Shown here: in pieces, positions 38,903-48,436 of the stretch | Numbering within the stretch: position 1 is the stretch's first letter | How the letters are laid out: every line of letters starts with the position of its first letter | NCBI RefSeq assembly: GCF_021864535.1 | Contig: NZ_JAKJIC010000006.1 | Span: forward strand, 62,001 to 126,000 | Reading direction: 5' to 3' | From: Oryzibacter oryziterrae | GTDB lineage: Bacteria; Pseudomonadota; Alphaproteobacteria; Rhizobiales; Pleomorphomonadaceae | Length of the DNA: 64,000 nt | Notes under the pieces: model-generated | The model's database searches: none | What the model saw: only the letters and a program-made list of their open reading frames with translations | What the model was told of the DNA's origin: nothing | Position numbers and translations under genes: made by a program

Positions 38903-39541
38903 ATGCGTGTTTTATTGACCTCATTCGGGCTCCTGTTTCTGATCTCGGCTGGCGCGAGTTTCGCGGCTGAAAACCAGGTGAATGCCCAATCTCCTTCCGT
39001 TCTGCCGCCGCCAAAGAGTGATGGTCGGCTTGGGTTGACCTCGTTGGTCCCGAGCGATCCGCGGGCCGAGATCGCGCGTTTGTTTGATGCACTGGCCAAG
39101 GCCTCCGACAGCAACGAAAGCGCCTCCATCGAGCGGCAGATCAGAACGCTCTGGCAATCGCAGGGCGGCGCCACGGAAGCTCTTTACCTATCCTGGTCGA
39201 CGGCTGCGGCAGAGCAGCAGGACTATCCGCGTGCCCTGGATTTTCTCGATCAGGCCATCGTCCTCAATCCTGCCTCCGCAGAAGCCTATTTCCGTCGGTC
39301 GACAGTCCATTACCTGATGGGCGACAGTTCGCTCGCGTTCGGCGACATTGAAACGGCTCTCAAGCTTGAACCGCGCGACTTTGCGGCCATGTGGGCGCTG
39401 GCCGCCATGCTCATTGACCTCGAACAGCATGAGAGAGCGCTTGAGGTCCTGCGGCGACTGCAGGGCATTGATCCGCATTTCACCGGTCTGGATGCGGCCA
39501 TCGAAAGTGTCGTCAACGGTGCGCATGGGCGGGATATCTGA
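38903..39541 (+). CDS. Exported tetratricopeptide-repeat protein
   Basis: A 212-residue protein with a signal peptide (cleavage near GASFA-AE), a short Pro-rich linker and about three TPR-like helical hairpins from residue 90 on (SAEAYFRRSTVHYLMGDSSLAFGDIETALKLEPRDFAAMW, then ALEVLRRLQGIDP). A small periplasmic scaffold is likely; the partner is unknown. It lies 70 bp after rpmJ; in several Rhizobiales a TPR gene sits near rpmJ and pyk. Confidence 0.82.
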   Translation: MRVLLTSFGLLFLISAGASFAAENQVNAQSPSVLPPPKSDGRLGLTSLVPSDPRAEIARLFDALAKASDSNESASIERQIRTLWQSQGGATEALYLSWSTAAAEQQDYPRALDFLDQAIVLNPASAEAYFRRSTVHYLMGDSSLAFGDIETALKLEPRDFAAMWALAAMLIDLEQHERALEVLRRLQGIDPHFTGLDAAIESVVNGAHGRDI

Positions 39542-39561
39542 ACGGGTCACGTTCGGTCTGG

Positions 39562-40554
39562 ATGGGCTTGTCGACGATCATGCTGGTGCCGATTCTCGAA
39601 GTTGTTGCTGGACTTGGGCTTCTTCTGTTGGCGATCCAGCATTTGGGCTCGTCCTACCTCAATCGTCGATTCCCCCCGGTCGGCGCCTTCGTGGACGTGG
39701 GTGGGCGACGGCTGCACGTACTTGAAGAGGGTGGCGAAGGCCTGCCGATTGTGTTCGTTCACGGGGCCAGCAGCAACCTGCTGGAAGCCCATCACCGGTT
39801 CTCCGGTCGGTTTGGCCGCCGTCGCGTCATCTATTTCGATCGTCCTGGCCATGGCCATAGCGACCGGGGCGATGAGCCCATGTCGGCGCCGAGCGCTCAG
39901 GCCGGTGTCCTGGCCGGACTTCTCGACAGGCTGGAAGTGCCGCAGGCCATTCTGGTTGGTCACAGCTGGGGAGGGGCGGTGATCGCCGCCTTTGCGCTCG
40001 CCTATCCGGAGCGGACCGCCGGCTTGCTGTTCGTTGCGCCGGCAACGCATCCCTGGCCGGGAGGCGTGGACCTTTACTATCGCCTTTCGGGCCATCGGAT
40101 CTGGGGGCGGCTATTCGTCAGTCTTTTTGCCATGCCACTGGGATGGCTGGTGTTCCGCTCCGGCGTGCGGAGCGTGTTCGCGCCTGATGCCCTGCCGGTC
40201 GACTATCTGGACAAGAGCGCCGCCCGCCTGTTGCTGCGGGCGAACAACTTCCTCGCCAATGCGCGCGACGTCCTGCATCTCAACGAAAACCTTCGACGCC
40301 AGTCGCCGGGCTACGCGCGGATCGACGCGCCGACAATCGTTTTGACAGGCGATCGTGACAGCGTCGTCTGGCCGTCCATTCATTCCGAAGGGCTGAGGGC
40401 CAGCATAGCGGGCGCTGAACTCATCACCCTGCCGGGCTGCGGGCACATGCCGCATCAGGTCTACCCGGAGATGATCGTCGAACTGGTCGCGCGGATCGAT
40501 CGCGCCGCGGGGGCGATGAGAGACGCGAGTGCCAGTCTCGATGCCGCCAAATGA
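39562..40554 (+). CDS. Alpha/beta hydrolase
   Basis: A 330-residue alpha/beta-hydrolase with an N-terminal membrane segment (about residues 5-25). The domain shows VFVHGASSNLLEAH (oxyanion), nucleophile elbow GHSWGGAV, IVLTGDRDSVVWPSIH with the acid, and the base in LPGCGHMPHQVYP. Substrate unknown; it resembles haloalkane-dehalogenase-like and esterase members without decisive features. It begins 20 bp after the TPR gene stop and so may share its transcript. A perfect terminator follows. Confidence 0.82.
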   Translation: MGLSTIMLVPILEVVAGLGLLLLAIQHLGSSYLNRRFPPVGAFVDVGGRRLHVLEEGGEGLPIVFVHGASSNLLEAHHRFSGRFGRRRVIYFDRPGHGHSDRGDEPMSAPSAQAGVLAGLLDRLEVPQAILVGHSWGGAVIAAFALAYPERTAGLLFVAPATHPWPGGVDLYYRLSGHRIWGRLFVSLFAMPLGWLVFRSGVRSVFAPDALPVDYLDKSAARLLLRANNFLANARDVLHLNENLRRQSPGYARIDAPTIVLTGDRDSVVWPSIHSEGLRASIAGAELITLPGCGHMPHQVYPEMIVELVARIDRAAGAMRDASASLDAAK

Positions 40555-40558
40555 GACA

Positions 40559-40584
40559 GGGCCCGAATCGTGAGATTCGGGCCC
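40559..40584. terminator. Bidirectional terminator between the hydrolase gene and pyk
   Basis: GGGCCCGAATC-GTGA-GATTCGGGCCC, a perfect 11-bp stem with tetraloop, between two convergent genes; TCTTGT follows on the plus strand. Confidence 0.88.
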
Positions 40585-40607
40585 TCTTGTCGAACGGGTC
40601 GCGTTGA

Positions 40608-42044
40608 TCAGATGCCGGAAATGCCGTCCGGGCCGATCGTGGCGATGCGGATCAGATTGGTGCCGCCGGGGGTGCCGAAGGGCACGCCGGCGGTGATCAG
40701 GATGCGGTCGCCGGCCTTGGCAAAGCCTTCTTCGGCGGAAATGCGGGCCGAACGCTGCACGAGATCCGCGAGGTTGCGGGCGTCGTCGCTGACCACCGAA
40801 TGGATGCCCCAGGCCAGAGCCAGACGGCGCGCCATGGACCGGTTCGGCGACAGGGCGATGATCGGCGTGGTCGGACGTTCGCGCGAAGCGCGCAGGCCGG
40901 TGGCGCCGGATGCGGTGAAGCAGACGATGGCCGACAGGTTCAGCGTCTGGGCAATCTGACGGGCGCTGGCCGAAATGGCGTCGGCGGTCGTCGGATTGGG
41001 CTCGGCGCGCTGGCCGGTGATGATCGCCTGATAGTGCTCGGAGTTTTCCACTTCCTCGGCGACGCGGTTCATGGTGATGACCGCTTCGACCGGATAGGCG
41101 CCCGAAGCCGATTCGGCCGAGAGCATGACGGCATCGGCGCCTTCGAACACGGCCGTGGCAACGTCGGAGACTTCGGCGCGGGTCGGCACCGGCGACTGGA
41201 TCATGGATTCCAGCATCTGGGTGGCGACAACGACCGGCTTGCCGTGGCGGCGCGCCATGCGGGTGATGTGCTTCTGGATGCCGGGAACCTGCTCGAGCGG
41301 CATTTCGACGCCGAGGTCGCCACGGGCCACCATGATGGCGTCCGACAGGGCAATGATCTCGTCGAAGCGGGCAACGGCCTGCGGCTTTTCGATCTTCGAC
41401 ATGACGGCGCACTTGCCGTCAACGATCTCGTGGACTTCCTGCAGATCTTCGGGACGCTGCACGAAGGACAGGGCGATCCAGTCGACGTCGGCGTCGAGGG
41501 CGGCCTGAAGGTCGGCGCGGTCCTTGTCGGTCAGCGCGCCGGTCGACAGGATGGTGTCGGGCAGGCTGACGCCCTTGCGGTCGGAGATCTTGCCGCCGAC
41601 TTCAACTTCAGTCACGGCGACGTTGCGATCGTTGGAGATGACGCGCAGGCGAAGCTTGCCGTCGTCGATCAGCAGGCGGTGGCCGGGCTCAAGCGCATCC
41701 ATGATCTCCGGATGCGGCAGAGTGACACCGTTGATGTCACCGTCGATCTTGGCGCGATGCAGGCTGAACTTGGCGCCGATTTCCAGGAAGGGAGCGCCGC
41801 CAGGAAAGGTGCTGACGCGAAGCTTGGGGCCCTGAAGGTCGGCAAGGATGCCGATCGGGCGGCCACATTCATGCTCGACGGCGCGAATGGTGGTAACCAA
41901 CTGGCGCAGCTTGTCGTGGTTGGTGTGGCTCATGTTGATGCGGAACACGTCCGCGCCAGCGCGGTGCAGGCGCTTGATCGTGTCCTGATCCGAGGACGAC
42001 GGACCCAACGTGGCGAGAATCTTGACCTTGCGATTGCGTCTCAT
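40608..42044 (-). CDS. pyk: Pyruvate kinase
   Basis: A 478-residue enzyme making pyruvate and ATP from phosphoenolpyruvate and ADP. The N-terminal RNRKVKILATLGPSS, the signature IVARGDLGVE-like MVARGDLGVEMPLEQVP, SKIEKPQAV (catalytic Lys) and the MLESMI and SAYPVEA-like GAYPVEAV motifs are typical; the C-terminal regulatory domain is present. The ATGA overlap with the preceding DUF1036 gene couples their translation, a gene pair conserved in Rhizobiales. Confidence 0.97.
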   Translation of the reverse strand: MRRNRKVKILATLGPSSSDQDTIKRLHRAGADVFRINMSHTNHDKLRQLVTTIRAVEHECGRPIGILADLQGPKLRVSTFPGGAPFLEIGAKFSLHRAKIDGDINGVTLPHPEIMDALEPGHRLLIDDGKLRLRVISNDRNVAVTEVEVGGKISDRKGVSLPDTILSTGALTDKDRADLQAALDADVDWIALSFVQRPEDLQEVHEIVDGKCAVMSKIEKPQAVARFDEIIALSDAIMVARGDLGVEMPLEQVPGIQKHITRMARRHGKPVVVATQMLESMIQSPVPTRAEVSDVATAVFEGADAVMLSAESASGAYPVEAVITMNRVAEEVENSEHYQAIITGQRAEPNPTTADAISASARQIAQTLNLSAIVCFTASGATGLRASRERPTTPIIALSPNRSMARRLALAWGIHSVVSDDARNLADLVQRSARISAEEGFAKAGDRILITAGVPFGTPGGTNLIRIATIGPDGISGI

Positions 42045-42538
42045 TTGACCCCGGTTCCTTTTTGCGTCGGCTGATAGAGGTGAACTGTCCAGCTTCTCTG
42101 CTCAGCCGTATCTATCTCGAAAAAGCCTGTTCGTTCGTACCCGCGCGCCACGCAGTTCTCGACCCCGCTGATCGTGAACATCTTGCGCCGCGTGCACATG
42201 AATGCCTTGCCGCCCCATTCGCCGCCGTGCTGCGAGTCAACGGCATAGATGTAATAATACCGTGAACCCAGAGCGCCAGACAGCAACGTGCCGCACTTTG
42301 CTCCACCGATATTCCACCAGCCCTCGGATCGCCAGCCGTCCTTGGCCTTGTAGCCGATGGCGACCGAGATGGTTGCGTCCGTCTTGTTGCAGAGCCGCAG
42401 GTCGGCAAGGGCCGGACCGGCGAGCAACGCGAGTGCGACCGTGGCAAGAGCACCCGCCAGCGCAACGCGCTTGACGCGGCCCTGGCGCTGTCCCGCGCTC
42501 CCGGCACTTTCTGCGAATGATCCCAAGTTGATACTCAT
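42041..42538 (-). CDS. DUF1036 domain-containing exported protein
   Basis: A 165-residue protein: a cytoplasmic N-tail, a signal or anchor helix (about residues 24-45, VALAGALATVALALLAGPALA) and a DUF1036 domain (LRLCNKTDATISVAIGYKAKDGWRSEGWW...CVARGYERTGFFEID) with four conserved Cys probably forming periplasmic disulfides. Function unknown; the family is nearly always encoded next to pyk in Hyphomicrobiales, as here with a 4-bp overlap. Confidence 0.87.
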   Translation of the reverse strand: MSINLGSFAESAGSAGQRQGRVKRVALAGALATVALALLAGPALADLRLCNKTDATISVAIGYKAKDGWRSEGWWNIGGAKCGTLLSGALGSRYYYIYAVDSQHGGEWGGKAFMCTRRKMFTISGVENCVARGYERTGFFEIDTAEQRSWTVHLYQPTQKGTGVK

Positions 42539-42693
42539 CGGAGAACGTCCGCCTTATCGCGTGAGCTACGGTAATCTGTCAATGTCATATTACGCATAGC
42601 GCGAGTCCTGCCTAAGCCTTGGTATGCTTATTTCTCATATCTGCCTGCGGCTAAGCCGGTTTGTTGTTTCTGCGTGTTTCTCATTGAGCCACC

Positions 42694-43587
42694 TTATCCA
42701 CGTGGCCGCGCAGAATAGATTCCGTAGAGAATGAGCAGTCCGCCCACTGCCTGGCCGGCGCCAATGCGCTCGTCAAAGACAAGCCAAGCGATGAACGCGG
42801 CTGCGAGGGCTTCCATGAAGATCACAAGAGACGAAAATGCGGCGGAAAGGTGCCCGAGGGCGAATGCGAGCAACCCTTGCCCACCGGAATGGCTGATCCA
42901 GGCCAGTGCGATCAGGGTCTCGAGGCCGATGAGCGTTGCCGGCATGACCCGTGGCTCAAGCGCGAGGGCGACCAGAAGCAGGAAGCCTGCCGTGATCACC
43001 GTGCTGCCAAAGGTCACCGCGCCGGAAGAGAGGTCGCGCCGCGCAACGCGCACGGCGAGGAAATAGCAGCCAAAGCCGAAGCTGGTGCCGATGCCGTAGA
43101 GGTCGCCGAGGAAGCGATCGGGTTCCAGAGTGTAGGACTGTCCCACCAGCAGCGCGCCGCCGGCAATGCAGGTAATGATGCCGAGCACAACCGTGCGCGG
43201 AATCTTCTCGCCGATGAAGGCGCGCGAGCCCAAGAGAACCCAGATCGGCGCCATGCAGGCGAGGAAGGTTGCGTTGGCGATGGTGGTGTTCTTGATGGCC
43301 AGGTGCCAGAAGAACAGGTCAATGGTGAAGAACACGCCGGCAAGCCAGACCGCTTTTGACCGGAAGGCCGCTCGCATCTGCACGATGCCGCCGTCAAACA
43401 GAGCCCACACCGCCAGCAAGGGAATGGCCAGGCCGACGCGCCAGAAGGCGCTGGCGAAGGGGCCGACGTCGGCGAGCCGGACGAAGACAGGCGAAACGCC
43501 CATGGCCAATGCCCCGGCAACGAGCGCAGCGAGCGCGGCTATTGTCTGCGGGGAACGGGCGTCGGGCATCGAATTGGAAAGGCTCAT
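42694..43587 (-). CDS. DMT family transporter (EamA domains)
   Basis: A 297-residue protein with ten hydrophobic segments arranged as two EamA repeats (about 15-145 and 160-295). Motifs such as SPVFVRLADVGPFASAFWRVGLAIPLL and ALAWISHSGGQGLLAFALGHLSAAFSSLVIFMEALAAAFIAWLVFDERIGAGQ are typical of RhaT/EamA exporters of metabolites or amino acids. Substrate unknown. Monocistronic, divergent to the following gene. Confidence 0.9.
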   Translation of the reverse strand: MSLSNSMPDARSPQTIAALAALVAGALAMGVSPVFVRLADVGPFASAFWRVGLAIPLLAVWALFDGGIVQMRAAFRSKAVWLAGVFFTIDLFFWHLAIKNTTIANATFLACMAPIWVLLGSRAFIGEKIPRTVVLGIITCIAGGALLVGQSYTLEPDRFLGDLYGIGTSFGFGCYFLAVRVARRDLSSGAVTFGSTVITAGFLLLVALALEPRVMPATLIGLETLIALAWISHSGGQGLLAFALGHLSAAFSSLVIFMEALAAAFIAWLVFDERIGAGQAVGGLLILYGIYSARPRG

Positions 43588-43723
43588 GCTCCAGGTGGCT
43601 CTGTTCTTTCGTCAACCGGCCGTGCCGGCGTCCTGCATTTCGTGTGAGGCTGGAAATCTGCCTTGAACAAGGCGGCTTTCTGCAACTGGATTGTTTCGAT
43701 ATCAGGAATTATGCTTTTTCGCC

Positions 43724-44527
43724 ATGAGTTGTGATTTGTCTCTCCACGATCCATTTGAAGTCATTGTCGGAAGTGCGCAGGCGCGCCTGCTTCTGCTCGG
43801 CGATCATGCCTCCAACCGGGTTCCGGCACCCTACGGCGACCTCGGGCTGGCGCCGGGGCAGATCGAGCGGCATATCGGCTATGACATAGGTGTCGCCTGG
43901 CTGCTTCATCGTTTGGCGGAGCTCGCGTCGGCTCCAGCCTTGATGACCACTTTCACGCGCCTGCTGATCGATCCAAATCGGGGCGAGGACGATCCGACGC
44001 TGGTGATGCGGCTATCCGATGGCGCGATTGTGCCCGGCAATGCCGCGGTCGACGCAGAAGAGCGTCGCCGGCGGATCGAGGGGTTTCATCGGCCCTATCA
44101 TCAGGCGATCGACCACAAGCTCGAGGAGATGCTGGGCAACAGGATCGTTCCCGCGATCGTCTCGCTCCATTCCTTCACGCCGTCCTGGAAGGGTGTCGCG
44201 CGCCCATGGGAGGTGGCGGTGCTGTGGGACAGTGATCCGCGCCTGCCACTGCCGTTCATGGCGGCGCTGCGGGCAGAGGGCTGGACCGTCGGCGACAATC
44301 AGCCCTATGACGGTGCCCTGCGCAACGATACCATGTTTCATCACGCAACCCGGCGTGGGCTCGCGCATATTCTGATCGAAGTGCGGCAGGATCTCATTGC
44401 GACCAGGGAGGGGGCGGAAGCTTGGGCAGGGCGCCTTTGGGCGACGCTCGCCCCGTTGCTCGAGCGACCGGAGATGGGCGAGATCCGCCACTTTCCGTCA
44501 CGTTGCGGCGCTTATGAACCGCTGTGA
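43724..44527 (+). CDS. N-formylglutamate amidohydrolase family protein (paralog 2)
   Basis: A 267-residue paralog of the protein at 27.4 kb, in the shorter subgroup. Metal and substrate motifs: LLLGDHASNRVPAPYGDLG, DPNRGEDDPTLVMRLSDG, FHRPYHQAIDHKLEEM, IVSLHSFTPSWKG and HILIEVRQDLI. In Rhizobiales this form lies beside DUF2312 and pyk genes, as here, and is not part of a hut pathway, so deformylation of formylglutamate is only family-level inference. ATG at 43724 chosen from the family N-terminus. Confidence 0.85.
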   Translation: MSCDLSLHDPFEVIVGSAQARLLLLGDHASNRVPAPYGDLGLAPGQIERHIGYDIGVAWLLHRLAELASAPALMTTFTRLLIDPNRGEDDPTLVMRLSDGAIVPGNAAVDAEERRRRIEGFHRPYHQAIDHKLEEMLGNRIVPAIVSLHSFTPSWKGVARPWEVAVLWDSDPRLPLPFMAALRAEGWTVGDNQPYDGALRNDTMFHHATRRGLAHILIEVRQDLIATREGAEAWAGRLWATLAPLLERPEMGEIRHFPSRCGAYEPL

Positions 44528-44630
44528 AGTTCGAATCGGGTTGACGGACGGGGCCTGTTGGGGATTGATGCCCGCCCAATGTCGGTCCTTGGCCGACTTC
44601 AAGAGGCATTCAAAGAGACGGGTGACATAG

Positions 44631-44891
44631 ATGAGCATGGATACGGCCGAATCCCAGGGTGGCGTCGCGGCGGGCGAACTGCGGCAGTTCATTGAGCGGA
44701 TCGAGCGTCTTGAGGAAGAAAAGGCAGCCATCTCCGACGACATCAAGGACGTCATGGCTGAACTCAAGGGCCGTGGCTACGACGTGAAGGCTGTTCGCGC
44801 CATTCTTCGGCTGCGCAAGCAGGACCCGAACGAGCGTCAGGAGGCCGAGGCCATTCTCGAACTCTACATGACCGCGCTGGGCATGATGTGA
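44631..44891 (+). CDS. gapR: DUF2312 nucleoid-associated protein, GapR-like
   Basis: An 86-residue helical protein with a long coiled coil ([38 protein letters not shown]) then [31 protein letters not shown], the defining DUF2312/UPF0335 pattern. In Caulobacter the member GapR forms rings on overtwisted, AT-rich DNA ahead of polymerases and helps topoisomerases. Essential or near-essential in many Alphaproteobacteria. A second in-frame ATG two codons on is possible. It follows the amidohydrolase by about 100 bp. Confidence 0.92.
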   Translation: MSMDTAESQGGVAAGELRQFIERIERLEEEKAAISDDIKDVMAELKGRGYDVKAVRAILRLRKQDPNERQEAEAILELYMTALGMM

Positions 44892-45027
44892 TCCTACGCT
44901 TTGCAGGCGCCGGCCGCGGGGACCTTGACTGGTGCCGCGGTCGGCCTTGCGTGTCTTGCAGTCGTTGATTTGGACTGCCCGCGGCGACCGGTGGTTCCGC
45001 AGGATCCGGGGACAAGAGGAAGCGATC

Positions 45028-46248
45028 ATGCCGGCACCTCAGGCGCCTGGATCCATGGGCAGAGCCGGGCGCGGGTTGCTTGGGCTCGGGATCGTCTTGA
45101 TCTCCTTCAATCTCCGCCCCATTTTCTCCTCGCTTTCGGCGGTTCTCCCCGACGCCATTCACGAGTTCGACCTGTCGCCAGCCTTTGCCAGTCTGGTGAC
45201 GACGTTGCCGGTGGCGGCGCTGGGGCTGTTCGCGCCGCTGGCGCCGATCTTGGCGCGGCGTTTTGGCATCGAGCGGGTGTTGCTTGGCCTTCTCGTTGTT
45301 CTTGGTGTCGGTACCTCGCTCCGCGGTGCGGGGGCGCCCTGGACGCTTTTGATCGGATCGATTCTGGCAGGCGGAGCCATATCCATCGGCAACGTATTGA
45401 TGCCGAGCCTGATCAAGCGCGATTTCCCCGACCGCGTAGCGCTGATGACAGGGCTGTTCACCATGGCTCTCTGCGGTGGTGCGGCGTTGGCTGCAGGAGT
45501 GACCGCACCCATGGCCGTCCGGTTCGGCTCCTGGCACTCCGCGCTTGCAATCTGGGCTGCACCGGCCGTGGTGGCCGCTCTGGTCTGGCTACCGCAGGTG
45601 CTGCAGAGTGGGAGGGCAGAGTTCCGTCCGCGCAGCAAGCTGGGGGGTATCTGGCGCGATCCGCTGGCGTGGCAGGTGACGCTGTTCATGGGGCTGCAGT
45701 CTGCCTTCGCTTACTCCGTCTTCGGCTGGTTGGCGCCGATCCTGCGCTGGCGCGGGCTATCGGGGATCGAAGCCGGATTTGTCGTGTCCATGTCAGTTCT
45801 GGTGCAGACGGCCTCGTGCCTGCTGGCGCCCGCGGTGGCACTGCGCGGGCGCGATCAACGCATTGTGAACGCGACGCTGGTTGCATTTGCGCTGGTCGGT
45901 CTGCTTGGCTGCCTCTATGCCCCGCTCTGGAGTGTCTGGGGTTGGGCTGTGTTGCAGGGCATCGGGCAGGGTAGTCTGATCGCCGTGGCGATGACGGTGA
46001 TCGTGCTCCGTTCGCGCACGCCGGACATTGCGGCGCAACTGTCTTCGATGGCGCAGACCGTCGGCTATCTGCTGGCGGCGACCGGGCCGTTGATCGTTGG
46101 GCTCCTCGCCGGCATCAGCGGCAGCTTCACCGTTACGGGGGCGTATTTCGTCCTTCTCGGGATCGCAGCCGCAGCGGCCGGCATCGGGGCAGGACGGGCG
46201 CGTTATGTGCTGCCGCATCTGGTTGCGGACAAGGAGACTGCGGCATGA
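45028..46248 (+). CDS. MFS transporter, CynX/NimT (cyanate transporter-like) family
   Basis: A 406-residue protein with twelve hydrophobic segments and the subgroup's N-terminal LISFNLRPIFSSLSAVLPDAI and GNVLMPSLIKRDFPDRVALMTGLFTMAL motifs, typical of CynX-type carriers named for cyanate or nitroimidazole links. No cynS is nearby, so the substrate is unknown. ATG at 45028 has AGAGGAAG upstream. Its stop overlaps the next start (ATGA), so it is coupled with the TauE/SafE gene. Confidence 0.88.
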   Translation: MPAPQAPGSMGRAGRGLLGLGIVLISFNLRPIFSSLSAVLPDAIHEFDLSPAFASLVTTLPVAALGLFAPLAPILARRFGIERVLLGLLVVLGVGTSLRGAGAPWTLLIGSILAGGAISIGNVLMPSLIKRDFPDRVALMTGLFTMALCGGAALAAGVTAPMAVRFGSWHSALAIWAAPAVVAALVWLPQVLQSGRAEFRPRSKLGGIWRDPLAWQVTLFMGLQSAFAYSVFGWLAPILRWRGLSGIEAGFVVSMSVLVQTASCLLAPAVALRGRDQRIVNATLVAFALVGLLGCLYAPLWSVWGWAVLQGIGQGSLIAVAMTVIVLRSRTPDIAAQLSSMAQTVGYLLAATGPLIVGLLAGISGSFTVTGAYFVLLGIAAAAAGIGAGRARYVLPHLVADKETAA

Positions 46249-47051
46249 CCGACGCGCTTGTGAACCCGCTCTTCTATCTGGCGGCCATTCCAGCGGTGTT
46301 GCTGACCGGCTTGTCGAAAGGCGGGTTCGGTGGCGCCTTTGGCTTTGCGTCCGTGCCGATCCTGGCACTGGTGATTTCGCCGGTGCAGGCGGCGGGGGTG
46401 ATGTTACCCATTCTTGTGCTGTCGGACATGGTCGCGGTGCTCTCCTATTGGCGCACCTTCGACAAGTCGCTTGTGCTGCATATCCTGCCGAGCGCCATCC
46501 TCGGCACAGGGGCGGGCTGGGCGACGGCAAGTCTTGTCTCGGACGACGTGGTGCGGCTGGTTGTCGGCCTGATCGCCTTTGCCTTCCTTGGCCGCATCTG
46601 GATTCTGGATTGGCGCCATCGCCGCCGAGTGAAGCGAGAATCAGGCCCCGCGCAGCCGCCTGCGCAGGGGCGCTCGACGATCGGTGCGCTGGTCTGGGGG
46701 ACTCTCACCGGCTACACGAGCTTCATCGCCCATGCGGGCGGACCGCCCTATCAGGCCTATGTGATGCCGATGCGGCTGGCGCCGCTCCGCTATGCCAGCA
46801 CCTCGGCCATCTTCTTTGCCGTGCTCAATCTGGTGAAGGTGGTGCCCTATGCGGCTCTCGGGCAGTTCGATCGCGAAAATCTGCTGATCGCGGCCGTGCT
46901 TGCGCCAGTGACGATCGGCTCCACCTATCTTGGCGTGCGCGTGGCCAAGCTGCTGGACGAGCGTCTGTTTTACCGTGTTCTGACGGTGTCGGTTCTGGTG
47001 GTGAGCAGCAAGCTGGTTTATGACGGTTTGGTGGACTTGCTGGCTAACTAA
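46245..47051 (+). CDS. TauE/SafE family sulfite/organic anion exporter
   Basis: A 268-residue integral membrane protein with about eight hydrophobic segments and the two typical half-repeats (LTGLSKGGFGGAFGFASVPILAL and TGYTSFIAHAGGPPYQAYVMP). The family exports sulfite, sulfoacetate or related anions. Translationally coupled to the MFS gene before it, suggesting shared handling of one compound class, possibly sulfur-containing; this is inference. Confidence 0.9.
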   Translation: MTDALVNPLFYLAAIPAVLLTGLSKGGFGGAFGFASVPILALVISPVQAAGVMLPILVLSDMVAVLSYWRTFDKSLVLHILPSAILGTGAGWATASLVSDDVVRLVVGLIAFAFLGRIWILDWRHRRRVKRESGPAQPPAQGRSTIGALVWGTLTGYTSFIAHAGGPPYQAYVMPMRLAPLRYASTSAIFFAVLNLVKVVPYAALGQFDRENLLIAAVLAPVTIGSTYLGVRVAKLLDERLFYRVLTVSVLVVSSKLVYDGLVDLLAN

Positions 47052-47207
47052 CGTTCGTTGTGCATCAGCCGGCAGACCGTAAGTGGGACACTTCTCGGAG
47101 CACTTCGGTGCGCCGAAGTGAGTGTGGTTCTCGCGGGCCACCTTGTTGCCGTAGTTTGTGGATAGTGTTCATGCTGCATGTGAGCATTACCTGGGAAAGA
47201 ATGAAGT

Positions 47208-48359
47208 ATGTCTGTTCAATCTCTTGGAGCTCGAGACCATAGAATTGACATTTTGCGGTCGCTTGCCCTTATCTCCATCTTCATCAACCACATTCCAGGC
47301 AATGTCCTAGAGCCCTATACTCACAAGAACTTCGGGATGTCCGATTCGGCGGAGGCCTTTGTGCTTCTGGCCGGCGTTGCGGCGGCCTTTGCCTACTTCC
47401 CAAGGTTCTCCGCCGGAGAGTATCTTCTCACCGTCGGCAAGGTGCTCAAGCGCGTGGTGACGCTATACATTGCGCATCTTGCGTCGATCAGCGTCGGCCT
47501 GGGCTTGTTTTGCTACGCGGCGATGACCTGGCAGATGCCGATCGACGATGCGGGGTTGAATATCTGGCCGATCTTCAAGGATCCGATGGCGGCGCTTGTC
47601 GGCATCCCGCTGATGACGCAGCAGATCGGCTATCACAACATCCTGCCGCTCTATGTCTGCCTCTTGCTGTTCCTCCCTGTCCTGATGGTTGCCGCACGCA
47701 TTCACCTTGGTGCCATGCTCGCCCTGTCGCTGACCGTCTATGCGCTGGCGCAGGTCTATGTCGTGAACATGTCCGCCTATCCCCGCGAAGACGGTGGCTG
47801 GTTCTTCAATCCCTTCACCTGGCAGCTGATTTTCGCGATCGGCTTTTTCGTCGGCACGCGCGTGCTCAAGCGCGAGGTGCCCGTGCCCTATTCGCTGCCG
47901 CTCTGGCTGGCGGCCTTTGGCTATCTGATCCTGACGGGCGTCATTCACCGCTACAATCTCTACGCCTACATGCCGGAAGTGAGCTGGCTGCCGCATAACT
48001 TCCAGGTCAACGAAAAGCCCTGGGTGGCATGGCCGCGCCTCCTGCACATTCTCTCGCTGGCTTATGTGATCTGCTACAGCCCGGTGATGCGCTGGCTTGG
48101 CCTGATCAATCCCCGCAATCCCCTGGCGCGCGTCGGGCGGCATTCGCTGCCGGTGTTCTGGCTGGGGACCATGCTGGCGGTGGTCGGTCAGATCTTCTTC
48201 TTCGTGGCGGATCCGGGTGTCGTTGCGCAGCTTGCCTATCTGGCGGTAGGTGTGGGCGCGCAGATCGCGCTTGCCTATGTGCTGGACGGGCTTGCCAAGA
48301 CGTCACGCAGCCGCGTTGTGCATGTGGCGGAACAACCGGTTGCGGTTCCGGCAGAATGA
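47208..48359 (+). CDS. opgC: OpgC family acyltransferase-like membrane protein
   Basis: A 383-residue protein with about ten membrane helices of the OpgC type (DHRIDILRSLALISIFINHIPGNVLEPYTHKNFGMSDSAEAFVLLAGVAAA). OpgC adds succinyl groups to periplasmic or cyclic beta-glucans, giving them charge; the family is common in rhizobia. No glucan synthase gene is near, so the substrate is taken from the family. The conserved His in INHIPGN is present. Long loops contain PFTWQLIFAIGFFVGTR. Confidence 0.88.
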   Translation: MSVQSLGARDHRIDILRSLALISIFINHIPGNVLEPYTHKNFGMSDSAEAFVLLAGVAAAFAYFPRFSAGEYLLTVGKVLKRVVTLYIAHLASISVGLGLFCYAAMTWQMPIDDAGLNIWPIFKDPMAALVGIPLMTQQIGYHNILPLYVCLLLFLPVLMVAARIHLGAMLALSLTVYALAQVYVVNMSAYPREDGGWFFNPFTWQLIFAIGFFVGTRVLKREVPVPYSLPLWLAAFGYLILTGVIHRYNLYAYMPEVSWLPHNFQVNEKPWVAWPRLLHILSLAYVICYSPVMRWLGLINPRNPLARVGRHSLPVFWLGTMLAVVGQIFFFVADPGVVAQLAYLAVGVGAQIALAYVLDGLAKTSRSRVVHVAEQPVAVPAE

Positions 48360-48374
48360 TCCGCTGAAAATCAA

Positions 48375-48404
48375 AGGCGCCACGACATCAACTTCGTGGC
48401 GCCT
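48375..48404. terminator. Bidirectional terminator between opgC and the DUF465 gene
   Basis: AGGCGCCACGA pairs with TCGTGGCGCCT (11 bp); TTTGATTTTC follows in the minus direction, so it chiefly serves the DUF465 gene. Confidence 0.82.
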
Positions 48405-48436
48405 CGCAATGCATCTAACGATCGATGGCACCAAGA